Shown here: piece by piece, positions 11,441 through 23,429 of the stretch
Position numbering within the stretch: the first letter of the stretch is position 1
Layout of the letters: every line of letters starts with the position of its first letter
Assembly: GCA_964036295.1 (NCBI GenBank)
Contig: OZ038463.1
Coordinates: forward strand, 20,757,069-20,821,068
DNA from: Plumapathes pennacea
Taxonomy: Eukaryota > Cnidaria > Anthozoa > Antipatharia > Myriopathidae
Direction of reading: 5' to 3'
DNA: 64,000 nucleotides
Program-made: the position numbers and the translations under genes
The notes under the pieces: model-generated
The model's database searches: none
What the model saw: the letters and a program-made list of their open reading frames with translations, nothing else
Told to the model about the DNA's origin: nothing

Positions 11441-11639
11441 ATTTCTTTTTTCTGTCAAAGATTTTAAAATCGTCAAACGCAGTTTGAAAAGTTGTTGTGT
11501 TGAAAATTGAATCCCTGCCAAAATTCACACGATTCCGAGACTTCGAAAGCGTGTAAACAAGCGACTCGCTTTGACGGTTCTAAATTTGGCACACACACAC
11601 ACACAAAAAAAAACAAACACACGTATGTGGTTAGGATAA

Positions 11640-11995
11640 AGCATTGGCTGGAGAAATCGCGGCTTTTCTTGAAATTCATAAAAACTTCGGTGTCCAAGAT
11701 CGACTTTGCTTGGCTTTCAAGCCTCGGGAGTATTCTGTAGTTGCGTGTAAATGTTTTCTCAGCGAATTTTGAAGTTCAGCTAGTGTCTACGAAAATTGCA
11801 GACTGTGCACGTTGTCTGAACTAAACCAGACTTCGTGTGACAAAGATTTTTTTAACGGCCGACTGGTGACGTCGCTACACAGCCGTGGTTTGCAAAAAAA
11901 TTTAAATAATCTCCGAACGGAAAATAAGCAAGAATCCCGCTTTCCGAAAACCCACTACTGAGCGAGGGGATATCTGCGATTATCGTATTTCTAGT
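11640..11995 (+). repeat. Dispersed repeat, copy 1 (partner 29830-30203)
   Basis: Colinear with 29830-30203, sharing AATCGCGGCTTTTCTT, CGGGAGTATTCTGTAGTTGC, GACGTCGCTACACA and the end segment TGCGATTATCGTATTTCTAG. Indels separate the copies. It looks like a non-autonomous transposon family. Confidence 0.75.
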
Positions 11996-14900
11996 ATATT
12001 TCTTAAGTAGCTATCTAATACTCTGAATGCCTTGTGGGATTTAAATTAACTCCCATCCAAGGCACATTTAATATTCGAAACGGTTTATACAGCGACAACG
12101 AGCATGAATAGTAAATGGGGAAAGCGATTCTTCACTTTGAGGCGACTTTTCGTTAGACCTATGACTTTTCATTGTGAACAACTTCTCATTACGAGTCGAC
12201 TTTCATCAGGAGGCAATTTTTCCTTATGAGAGACTTTTCACAACGAGACGACTTGATTTTTTCATTGGGAGGGTGCCGAGGACCGTTGCAAGGTTCCAAG
12301 TATCATTGCGATCCCGGTTTCGCGCCCTTTTTGTCCCGTGACGTGAGTCGCTGTGACATGAAGATGGCGGAAAGGTGCGTGGTTTGGTTCGCTGTAATAT
12401 ATTCCGACGCTATAACGCGACGCAATGTTTGTTAAAAAATATTTGACTCAGTGCAAAACTTGTACTTCGCAAATCTGTCAAAGGCAAAGTCTGAATCTAT
12501 AGGTTCTTCAAAGTCCAACCCTCATGACACCTGAAAGTTCAAGTTATACAAATGTGCAGATAACCAGATGTTGTTCTTCCAAGTTCAAACCCAACACACA
12601 ATGCCTGGGAGTTTGAGTTATACGAACTTCGCTGCTTTCAACTCAACACTGGGTCGACTGCAGCAGCTTTTCCACTTCGATTTATCAAGAGTTACGAGTT
12701 TTAGCCTCCTTCGTTCGTCTTTCGCGGTTATAACGTAAACAACTTCCCGCTTTTCATTTCTCTAAGATCACGGTAAACATCTATAGGATTCAGATAATGG
12801 AAAACAAGATAAAGAGGTTTCCTGGACCATCTTCAAGTTGAGCACGAACCGGACAAATGAAGAACATATCAAGATATCGAGGAAAACTCCATACCGCATA
12901 TATAACAAACGGCCAATTAAAACAAAGGTAAGCAATGAGATCGCTTTCTGTTCTTTATAATGGACTGTCTAAACTGTACTATGGATGTACTCGTCATGCA
13001 TGTTTGTTTGTTTTGATGAAGTAAATGTATAGTGCTCTTTGAAACTATAAAGTAAAACCGTGCCGGGTAGGTCCATTGAAAACACAGCTTCAGAAACTTG
13101 TTTAAATGTATTTGCTCAAAACTATATTCAATGCTACTGTCTGAAAACGGTAACAAATGTTTAAACGCTTCTGGAACTAAGGGAAAAAGAGCTACAACCA
13201 CCAAACTCGGGCATGTTTATGAATGCTCTATAGAGAATATAACTGTGATTTCAGAGTTGGTTTTTGAAGTCAATTCACAAACGTGTATAATATTTGACCG
13301 TTAAGTGCCAATTGCGTTACTTAAAGCCGTTTTGTCACATTGTGTGCTTAGGAACTGTATTCTGCCTGATATAAGAGCGTCATGCAGAGCAGCAAGCGTG
13401 TGATACGTGTTTCAGACCTCGGAGATAACAGTTGCATTCTTTTTATTAGCCGGTGCCATATTCTCGAGTGAAATTTGATTCTTTGTTTGACCTCGTCTGG
13501 CCCAGTTTGTCATTACTCCCATCAAGTACTCCACAGTAAAATGCTGAATAAAAAAAATTCAAGACATTTTCAACAAAACTGTAAACGCGATATGTTTGAC
13601 AAACGTTACGTAAATCTTTCAATGCATTTTTTACTAATTTCACGACAGCATTTTTTGTGTTTAGAACATTACTCCCTTAAAAGTCAAACAAATAATTTGA
13701 ATCTAATTATCTTTTTTGTTGTCGTTCAGTGGAGTATTGTTGTTTTTCCTTCTATACGAGGGAAACATTAAGCGGATTATGCACCAATATGGGCTTTAGA
13801 TATAACTATTTGCGGTAATACACTTTTCCAGTTTTTAACTGTTTTAAAACGGCCAAATTTGACAACAAACAACGGAGTATTGTCTGGTGTAATGTTGAGC
13901 AATCTCCGTCTGACGTCACATGAACAGTTGTCGCCGCCATAACACGGCTATTTGCAAGCTGTATGAATATTATTATTCGTATAACAAAAATCCGTGAATG
14001 AAACTTGCCTTCACGGCACAGGGGAATCGTTTAAAAGAAACCTGACAGCAATTTAGATATTGAAGGCCTGACACTTGTATTATATTCAACTTGCAAGAGG
14101 CGCATTTACATGTAAATATGTAATGTATCAAATTTGGACTGCACTTAATCCAAATGTTTATACTTGCTTGTAATCACTCGAAATGAAAAAGGTCCACAGT
14201 AGCTCATATGCGTTCAGTTCAGAATGCAGTACAGCTTTGGTCTATTTCTTTCCTAACAAAATAATGTTTTGCTGTCTTTTTATTTGGACAGGAGGACTCT
14301 AAAGTTGCAATGCATTGAGTTGAAAGTAAATTTATTGCACTGGAGTCCCAGATCATTTATAAAAGCACACACCAGTTTCTAACAAAACATTTCTGTCATT
14401 AAATAATTATTATAGGCACACTTCATGCATATGCTACACAAAGACTTTAAAGCCATGTCATTTTTTTTACACTCCTATGTACCTATGTACCTTGCCTGTA
14501 CAGCTGTGATTCAAGGTCAAAATTGTATAGCATTTGTGGTAATATTTTGAATTAATCCGGGTCTCAGAATGGTTGTTTTAGTTGTTCTACTGGTTGTTTT
14601 ACCATTAAACATCGCTAATTCTTTTGTCAGCTCATGATATTGAAAGTTGGTAATTTTTCACAAGAATTTCTCTAGATCAATATTTGTCACACCAGGGTGA
14701 AATTATTATTGGAAGTTCTGGTTTTCAAATTATTCATACTTTCAATTTCTTTTCAGGTTTTTTAAAGGAATTTAAAGTCGAAAAACCAATATTTAGATAT
14801 TGTTAGCATTTCATCGTTGGCTGAATAAGTGATCTATCAGACATATTTATGAAATACTTTTAAGAAAACGAAAGTCCACAGACCAGTTGAATTACCATTG

Positions 14901-15184
14901 ATCTCGTTATTGTTGGATGGATTATCTACCGTTTATGAAGTTTGCAATATTGAAGAATTGCTATTATCTTTATGTCATCGTCTAGTAACAATAAAGAAAG
15001 TATAACTGAAAAAAGTGTTATAAAGTGGAATTTCTTAGACTTGTTAACTACTCTATCCAAATATACAGCAGCTACAACCAATAATGCAAATCCTCCAAAT
15101 GACTATAATGCAAGTGTTACATTAAGCAACTGTACGCGACATTTCATGTCACTATCTGCCCATACACGCGGTCCTTCGTAAATT

Positions 15185-15510
15185 TTCACACTGTTTACGC
15201 CACCTTTATTCCGTATTTACGCCAACATCACCGAGACCCAAGCGCAAAGCGTAAACTTTACGATACTTTTACGCTAACACTAAGCTTGATTTGCGTGGCC
15301 TTTAGGGCTTTTAAGCGACATTTTCGTACTGTTTAAGTCATCTTTATTTCGTATTTACGCCAATATTACCGAGGCGTAAAGAAGTCTCGTTAAGCCACAT
15401 TTAAGCCCAAGAGCAAATCTGACGTAAAGCTGAACTTTACGCGTCGTAAATCTGGCGGAAAGGCGTTTAAACTAGATGTTTACGCTACTTTTACGCGACC
15501 ATTAACCTTA
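15185..15510. repeat. Block dense in TTTACGC / GCGTAAA
   Basis: TTTACGC or its complement, with close variants, recurs more than ten times in about 320 bp, in both orientations. A sparser related block (TTTACGCC, GCGTAAAG) lies at 9540-9660. The phrase TTAACACTAAACCTAA at 9568 resembles CTAACACTAAGCTTGA at 15275, so the two may be ends or copies of one element. Confidence 0.5.
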
Positions 15511-15935
15511 ATTAAATCTGCTTTTTCATTCTGTGATTATACAGTGTGTTACCTTGTAATCTCCAGACAGATGTAATTATTTGCGTCCAACATCAATACC
15601 ACGCGATCAGTAAAATTTGCATTTTATTCCATGTCAATAGCTATGCGACTTACAAAACAATCATGTTTAAATTTAAATATACCATAATTACGAGGCGTAA
15701 AAAATACGAATTTAAATTTTCTAAACTCTGACAGACTCAGCAGGAGTCAGCAGGGATATTTTTTGAACCATGTTTTTCTGTCAGTCCCATTTGACCCAAG
15801 GACCAGGCTTTCTCCATCATCCGTAAATTTGACGTAACGAGTAGGGTCTTTCCTTGTCCCAATGGTGTATGCATGTTTCATTGTAGTGTTCTTGAATTCA
15901 AACTTCTGCTCCAAGTTTGGATCGATTGTCTGCAG

Positions 15936-18197
15936 CTAAAATAAACATAACAAGTATTGTCGCGGGAAAACGCGACAGATGCTGGGATTCAAGGATGTTT
16001 TGGGCTTTTGAGACTTCATAACAGGGCTTGCGATCTCTTGTGGCGAAGGGCGTGGGATCGAGGGCCTCGGCCTCGGTTTGGTGTCTTTGAATCAACTGGG
16101 CCGAAAGCAGGGAACATGTTTGTTTGGGGTTTTGCTTTGTTTGCCGGTGCATCGAATTTGTGTCAGAAAAACGTAGGTGTGTTTCTTTTTCGTTTAATCG
16201 TGTTACGTGTGCGTCCTTATTTGCAGTTTTCAAAAGACGGCGTGTATTATAAATAACTGGGCAGAGTTTATAGTAGATCAGAATGAAGTTTCTAGGAACG
16301 AGGCTGTTGGAAAGTTGAAAGATCGCAACCGTTTTGATAATACTCGATGGACATCATGTAGTTTTCTGTATTTCGAAATGATGTGCGAAGATGTCCCGCA
16401 AAGAAATGTGCGCTCGAAGGGAGATAAATCGAAAATATTGTATGTAGCGAGTTGTGTTCAGTTATATTTCTCATGTGTGTTCGAGATGCCTGGTGTTTCG
16501 AGATGGGAGGTTAAACTTGGCGGTACTTATTGTATAGACACGAGTGTTTTACTGAAAAATATACCGTGCGTAAAATCCATACTAAACTACATCCGGGACC
16601 CGAATGGCGTATTTTCGATATGATGGCATACATTCCCGCTTTTGCACGGTAGTTTGTGGGTTTATACCTCGTAAAACTCGTGTCTATATATAACCAAAAG
16701 ATAATTACCAGGCGGCTTGATACGGATTTATTCTCTCGTGGTAGAAATTATTTTTACTCACTTGCGCAGCTCTCGTTTGTAAAATATTGTTTTTACCACT
16801 CGAAAATGGAATAAAATATCGTTTCCTCCAGGAAAAAAGTACAATATAATATGCGTGAAAAACAACTTTTTATTTAGAAGTTTTTTTGTGAATTTATAAA
16901 GTACATGTACATTGATTGCAGTACAATTGGTCAAGTCAACATGCTGAATTTATTTAAAATTCAGAGGGAGGAAGGAGCAAATGTACAGTAGGATGTATAA
17001 GGGATAAATTTCAATTCAAAATCCCGTAAAAAGCAGAATACCACTTACCATCTTGTTAAAGATTGGACTTGATTGACAAATTTTTAAAAGATGGTGAGGA
17101 AATGCTAAGTGGGTGATTCATAACTACAATATGTCCTTGCTCCTTTACCCCATCTGTTTCTTTGTATAGTGTAGTATTTGCAAAACAACATTTCCTGGTT
17201 TCTCAGACTTAACTAAATGTACATTAGTATATGGGTTAACTACTAGAAAGTTGCATGAAGTATTAAACACAACAGAGTACCATGGGGCTTTAGAGAAAAT
17301 CTTCCTTGCAAAAATAACAAAGAATGGGTCTAGTTTACCACTGTTTCTGTTACTTTTTCCCCCATGAAAATAGGATAGCGATATGATATTTTATGTGATA
17401 TCAAAATAATGCTAGTTACTTTAATTATTTTATAATGGAAACAATATGCAGTTGGAAAAGAATATTTGACTTAACAAAACTGAATGGTAGTCACAATAGT
17501 TTAACATTAGGTGGTATACATAGTTATATGTTACTTTGATCAAAACATTCAATACTGCACAATAGAACTTGAACATGGCTCTGATATTACATTTAGTGTG
17601 ATGGAGACTTGAGCTACTTTCACCATCATGCATAGCTCACAAGGCCAAGATGTTTTGGTGGGTCACATTATCATAAAACTTTGTGGTGAGAGTGGACAAC
17701 TGCTTTTTTTTAGCCATAGTACAATATTGTAATAAAACAAACCCAAGCTCAGCAGGGATTTACTTCACAGACATTTGAGGGAAGAAAAAAGTACTATTTG
17801 TTGAAGTGCATGATCGTGAAAGTGGCTTGTACTGAGAACATTTCTATTAAGAGGGATTTATACAATTTTAAGGAATGAAGCAAAGATAAATGTACTGGTG
17901 TCCTTTGCTTTGTTTCATGTTTTCCATGTAGAAAAAGTACTAATGGCTTTTGGTTGATACTCGTGGTACTTACATTACATTCATGTATAAAGGACGTCCT
18001 GTTTTGCATCTGTTATGACATATTTTGTCCTTTGGCATTTTTGTTGTGTTGCCAAGAAACAGTGTTTTGCTGGGCAATGTTCTCAAAGCTCAATATCAAT
18101 GGCCACGTATTCAGTCTCTCCATGTTTTGCTGTGCGCTTTGTGAGCAGAAGTGACATGTCCCTATTTAGGAGTTTCTGAAGTGTTGCTTTCTTGTTT
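15936..18197. other. No gene supported (inside the presumed intron of copy A)
   Basis: A 138-aa plus ORF (16207-16623) has no recognisable domain. The rest is AT-rich unique or degraded repeat sequence. Confidence 0.5.
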
Positions 18198-19261
18198 TCA
18201 GGAGACAGTGGGACAAATTGTGCCAATGTTGATCAGAGAGGGAGCATTATCATGGTAAAGCTTTACTTGTTCATCTATGCCATGCAGTTTCAAAAGGAAG
18301 ATGATCCTGTCTGATGCTGTAACTTCTTTGTTGCATTTGGGGCAAAAGGATTCTCGACCCATGGACACTACTCCAGAGCGACACATTTGGCATGCTGTGT
18401 AGGAGGTGTGGTCAATGTTGGTGATCTTTGTCACAAGCTTCACAGTTTGGCCAGGTTCTACAGCTGGCAGATCTTTTGGTTCAACAGTGGCATAGTCTTT
18501 ATTTCCAAGGAGGCGTTTGGATGCTCTCAGGGTGACCAGGTCATTTGGATCCACTAACAGGTACCACTCTTGAAGGTTTTCAGCAGAATGGGATGATTCA
18601 TCTGTGTATGTTATTTGGTCAACTGACAAATTCACCCGACCAAGGAAGGACTTTACCAAGGCATTTTTTAAGGTGACCACTTTGCCTGGTTGTACATTAA
18701 ACGAAGTTGCTGCCTTTTCCCACAGTGTGGCAGTTACTTGGATTCCAGAGTCATCTGCTAGGGTTACTTCTTTTTTTAGGACAGGGTTGCCTGTGTGTGT
18801 AGTTATTTGAGTTGTTGCTTCGTCTCCATTGATGATTACCGCCATTACATCAACTCTCTTGTTAACTTCAAAACACAGGTTTTTTATTTTGGTGTACACT
18901 GCTGCAGGGGGTGTAATGTCGGTTGCTGCTGGCACAATGGATACTCCTGATGATAATTCAAAATCGACAGGAATGAGGCCTGCTTTTTGAAATCGTTGAG
19001 GAGTTTTCTTTACATTGAGGTTTTTGAATGTGTAAGTTTGTCCTGGTGCAAGTTTGTTGTTGAAGTATTTTGCGGTGTTATTCCAGGAAATCAGCCTTGC
19101 CCTTTGTGATCCATCCGTAACAAAAACTTCCAATAGTACTCCTCCTGAAATATCTCGAGTGCTTTTGTTTTCAATCAAGCATGTGATATTAACTGAAAGG
19201 TCATCTTCAGTTATTTCTGCCAGTGGGGTGGTATCTGGTGCAGATGTTGATGCAGATGGCA
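18198..19261 (-). CDS. RPA70-like single-strand DNA-binding protein, 3' exon (about 354 aa)
   Basis: A long exon begins right after acceptor AATTTACAG at 19262 and ends at TGA 18200-18198. It reads as three OB folds without the RPA70 N-terminal protein-interaction domain. OB1 is about residues 22-112 (LEVFVTDGSQRARLISWN). OB2 is about 132-220 (RVDVMAVI..., VTLADDSGIQVTATLWEKAA, LGRVNLSV), the best match to RPA70 DBD-B. OB3 is about 270-350, with a DBD-C type zinc ribbon C291-x2-C294-x12-C307-x2-C310. Such proteins coat single-stranded DNA. Short RPA-like genes of this kind occur in Helitron-type transposons. The first exon was not located; the exon needs a phase-1 donor upstream. It lies just below an OTU exon on the same strand, inside the presumed copy A intron. 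Alternatively it is a host RPA1 paralogue. Confidence 0.75.
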
Positions 19262-19549
19262 CTGTAAATTAATGGGAAGTAAATGTGAATGTGAATTTGA
19301 AAAAAAAAAGTTACTAAATACTTTTTTACAGTACAGTATATGTAAATTCTTCTCAGTTATATTTTTTGATAATTTTAGGAACAGGAGTTGGTGGTATAAA
19401 GTGGCAGTTTTCTTCATGTTCATGAGATTTGTTTCTGCTAAGACATAAATTTATATTTATTGATAGGGCATAGCTTACAAGGGTGGTAATTTTGTGCCTT
19501 GTGAGAATGTTTTCTGAATATTTATGCTCAACTTCTTTGTAGGATTATG

Positions 19550-20005
19550 TCAAGTAAAATGAGCATGTTTTTTGTTAGGATTTTTAGTTTGTTGTGCTAA
19601 ATTTTGATTGAAAAGCTGCAGCTTTGTGTTGAAATGAAATAACAGGTACAAGCTGCTTTTTGCCTTTTTAGCAGTAACTGTTGCATGAAACTTTTTTTCT
19701 GTTCCAAATGCAAGTATGCTAAAAGATCTAAAACAGCAGTTACCATCACCCACAACTTTTAGGGGAACATAACTAAGAGGAGCATCAAGAGGAAAAATTC
19801 TTTGTGATACATGGTCAACATTACACATATAGTTGCGTGACCTGTGTAAGTTTGATGTATAGTCTGGAGTTACATAGTTTTTGTTTTCAATAGCTTGCCA
19901 TTCTTGCAAAGCAACCGCTCTTAATTCGTGAAGTCTGAGGTGCAATTTGTTTTGTAATCTGGAATGGCAATTTTTAAAATAGTCTTGCCTGTTTTTGTCT
20001 GCCAT
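19550..20005 (-). CDS. OTU-type cysteine protease domain, partial
   Basis: ATG at 20005; an acceptor GACAG lies about 25 bp upstream, so there may be a 5' UTR exon. After about 80 residues comes PLKVVGDGNCCFRSFSILAFG, with the OTU signature D-G-N-C (D87, nucleophile C90) and the following F-R-S helix. The expected downstream R-x-x-V helix and catalytic His are absent in this frame. After GTEKK the ORF becomes Lys-rich and ends at 19550, so the exon ends or a frameshift lies near 19700. OTU domains remove ubiquitin in host proteins and are also found fused or adjacent to helicase/Rep proteins in Helentron-type mobile elements. It lies about 290 bp upstream of the RPA-like exon on the same strand. 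Confidence 0.6.
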   Translation of the reverse strand: MADKNRQDYFKNCHSRLQNKLHLRLHELRAVALQEWQAIENKNYVTPDYTSNLHRSRNYMCNVDHVSQRIFPLDAPLSYVPLKVVGDGNCCFRSFSILAFGTEKKFHATVTAKKAKSSLYLLFHFNTKLQLFNQNLAQQTKNPNKKHAHFT

Positions 20006-20031
20006 TGTACATTGACAACTGCAAAACCCCT

Positions 20032-22685
20032 GTCAAAGAAAAGATATAACTTCATTAGCTTTATTAACTTTAATTTTCTCAGTTTCTTGCAGCTATATTA
20101 GTGTATATTTATGGAGAATTTAAAATTAATAACATGAGATAAAACCTGATTTAAGTACAAGTAGCAATTCTCATTCCATCACTTATACATTTCATTCTCA
20201 AGTGTTAGGAGAATCTATATTCTGAGCTCAAATTAACAGCACTAATAAATCAATATCGAGTATGAGACCTTGGTTAATTATTACTATCAAATACTTCACA
20301 TTGTTTAAATTAATACAAGATGTGATTTGATTGGCTGTTAATCTAGCAACAAAACCTTTCAAGATAAGCCATTTGGTGAGTGAAATATACAAGCTGATCG
20401 AGGGAAACTAACTGTGTACAGCAGCAGAACTAAAGAAGACGTTTTTACGCAAGTTATCCTAAGGTAGTTGTTATTTTGTGCTGTGTTTACACAAAGCAAT
20501 CGAAGCACATAGACAGCGGTGTAACATTTTGCTACGGTATTTCTTCTGAAGAGCAATTACCGAGGTTTCTATAACGATTATCGTCACGTGCTTGGTATGT
20601 TTGCTGTAGTAAATTTTAATTATGCTTTCGACGAGGCAAACGTTTTTCATGAAAACACGGGCTGGTATAAGTGCGCTTCTTTCTCAGGGTTCGAATTTCA
20701 AAGGTTTTTGAGCGCTGACTCCTTCAGAAGATCGAAAAAGCAACTGCATCGATTTGTGCCACAATAATTCCGTCTTGTATCGCAAGTTGAACAATAAGAG
20801 GCATTATTTATCGATTTCGCCCTTCGCTGCATGTGGATATGAAAATCTGTAAATACTCTCGTGGGTTCTATTATTGCATCATGCGTTCTAGTAAATGACG
20901 TTTGTAAAAGCTGTGCTTGAAGTTTTTGTTTATTAAGTTATGCACATCTATTTTATGCTTCTATTTACCCTGTAGTCCACGGCTTCTTGGCGTGTTTTCA
21001 TAAACTACGTCATCCCGCGCTCAATCCAAGGTATAAATTCCTTTCATCGCTACAATTATGCGCACAGTTTTCGTAATCAACTCGCGGCCACCTACTGAAG
21101 TTATTTTTCTATTTCTACTGCACATAGCATTTTGCGGATGGAACGCTAACATTGAATTCGCTTGTCGATGAGATAAAAAGCGCGAACTGCGAATTCTGTG
21201 TGTAAACAACCATTCGCGAAGTGTCCCTTTTTTATACTGTTTAGTGCTACCCGTCCTTATTTACTTTCATCGGTACAATTTTTAATGCAAAAATCGTGAA
21301 CGGCTCATAAAAAGCATGAATTTTACATCACGAAAACGAAAAATGTACAGCGGCCCTACGCACGTAATTTGGATCTATATCAAGCACGCAACTAAAATTT
21401 GACGCGAACATGATTTCAAACAGTACAGAGTCAGCAACAGACAAAAAAGTAACAATATACCACCTGACTGCATTTGTTCTGTTTCCTAGGCTAATACACT
21501 GTAAGTACAATTACCACGGCGAAAGGCATGCTTTATTCATTGGCTTGAAAAATTAAACGCTTACCTTCAAGTCCTTTAACAGAGAGCAATAGCGATTGTA
21601 TCTAAAAGAAACGTTTTAGAATTAATTGTGCACATCGCCAAATAGGTATTTAAGCTAAAAGTATCTAGGCCGTTTTGTCAAGTTTACGCTGGTCCCAATT
21701 CAGGTTAAAAACAAACAAAATGTATTAAACGAATGACCAAAAATAACCTTAATACAAAGATAAGCCACACTGAATCAAGCCTGAATAGCGGTAGACGACT
21801 TATTGTTCAAGCGAGTGAATTTGTAAGTGCGTCATTAGCCATTGAAGTTAGGAGGTAAATGTCGTTACTGCTGTCTATAAAATAATGTGCGCGCCACACA
21901 TAAAACCGCTAAAGCCCCCCCTCCAAACCTTAAATCTCACAAAAGCTTGTCATTTAATCAAAAACATTCAACTTAAAAAGCATTCACTCACCTTTCTTCA
22001 ATTTCACGCCCACCCTTTATGCCCCAAAAACTAATTTTCACTTGCTGCGCTCCGACGCCACCCTTTTTTCACGTGACCATAAGCCAATCAAATTACAGCT
22101 TTATGCTTATTCCGTCAATCAAACTTTAAAATCCTAGAGGGGGGGTTTCTTTTGCCAATTGCAGGGTTACCTACGCCGTGGCTTTCGGGTGAAAACAATA
22201 ATATGCTGGGCCCTTAGGCCCAGCATAAAAAATAAACACACACACACACACACACAGATACATATATATTATATATTTCGTCAATTAAACGACATCTTTT
22301 TCATCGACTCTCATCAAGTTCTAGATGACAAAAACGTTAGTAAGTTGTGGCGTGTTTTCAATCAGCCAATAAGAGAGTTTGTTTTTCCTTTTGCGCGTCG
22401 AAAGAGAATTTTGCATTCAATCAGAAATGAAAATTTGTTTTTCGCTAGTAATTTCGTGTGCCTTTGTTATAAAATAATTGGTTCATACTTTTAGCTGTGC
22501 AAAGACATGGAAATGACGAATTCTGAAATAAAAAGACTGCGAGTCGTCCCCTACTTCAAAGATTCATGTGTTACAAAACTGCAGTGGGCTATTAGAGCAA
22601 ATAGTGAAGCCGAAGCCGTGAGCAAATCATGTGCAATTAGTAAAGCAGCGTGAAGAAAAGTTGTGTGAATATTGCATGAAATTTA
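20032..22685. other. No gene supported
   Basis: AT-rich, with a CA microsatellite (22233-22256) and short ORFs only. A block around 22885-22980 resembles 10650-10740 (TGTTAAA...CGCAGACACTT and GTGGAAATCGAACAATCAC), another dispersed repeat. Confidence 0.55.
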
Positions 22686-22689
22686 ATTC

Positions 22690-22690
22690 G

Positions 22691-22775
<85 letters not shown>
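22690..22775. repeat. (AT)n microsatellite
   Basis: About 43 uninterrupted AT units. The alternating Tyr/Ile ORF over it is an artefact. Confidence 0.95.
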
Positions 22776-22778
<3 letters not shown>

Positions 22779-23129
22779 CGACACACATGTTATAACCGGT
22801 AGCATCATGAACGGAAGCATGCCGAAGAAACGGCTCCGCAAAGGCAACAGCGCTAGAAAGCAAATCAGGAGCTTCAGGCGCCGTTTTGTGTTAAACTCAG
22901 ATACTTATTCAAAAAGGACAAGCAACAACGGTTAGTCAGTGGAAATCGAAAAATCACCGCGACAAATGTATTTTACCCCTATCTTGTAACTCGATCACTT
23001 CAAGAATGTATTAAAATCTGTATGCTGATTATTTTCCCTCTAAGTACTGTTTTAACACGCTTCTGTTGCCAGTTTTGGTTACCGTAATTGTTCAGAGCAA
23101 TCGGAACTTGGAGTCTTGAAGGATTTAGT

Positions 23130-23420
23130 TAGATGTCTTATTTTTTTCTTCCAAGATTAAAATGTAAGAAATTCTGTAATCTAACACGCGGTGATTGCAG
23201 CGAGAATCGTTCACAAGCCCTTTGAAGTATGACTAGGTCTGAAGCCCGTGTATAATTTGAAGTAAACCCTTCAAGTTTTGCTTTGATTTTGGGAGAAATC
23301 ATGCTGTTTTGAGCGGGTTCACATACAAAACAATTCGAGCTCATTAAACATGCATGCCGGTTTTTACTCTGGTGCATGCAATCCAGAGTAAAAACAATCG
23401 CACAGGAAGCCTATTTAATT
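23130..23420 (-). repeat. Dispersed repeat family R, copy 1
   Basis: Copies recur at 31965-32270 (inverted) and at 62250-62402 plus 63865-63985 (inverted, split by a Penelope element). The shared core runs AATTCGAGCTC / GAATTGTTTTGTATGTGAAC, CAGCATGATTTCTCCCA and TCAGACCTAGTCATACTTC. A 79-aa ORF in it (MHQSKNRHACLMSSN...) shifts frame between copies and is not a gene. Confidence 0.75.
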
Positions 23421-23429
23421 GTACTACCT

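Larger units (their letters stand above)
9251..15746. other. Repeat-rich stretch, no gene supported
   Basis: Contains a foldback element (10099-10246), a tandem block (11341-11440), a dispersed repeat (11640-11995) and a TTTACGC-rich block (15185-15510), annotated separately. A GGAGTAAATATTACTCC palindrome lies at 9931-9947. Short ORFs starting ATGGCG at 12364 (+) and near 13938 (-; CRE-like TGACGTCA just inside) have no exon support. Nothing else is identified. Confidence 0.6.

Noticed and set aside
22627-22863. 78-aa minus ORF with Tyr/Ile repeat
   Set aside because: It is the (AT)n microsatellite read as protein.
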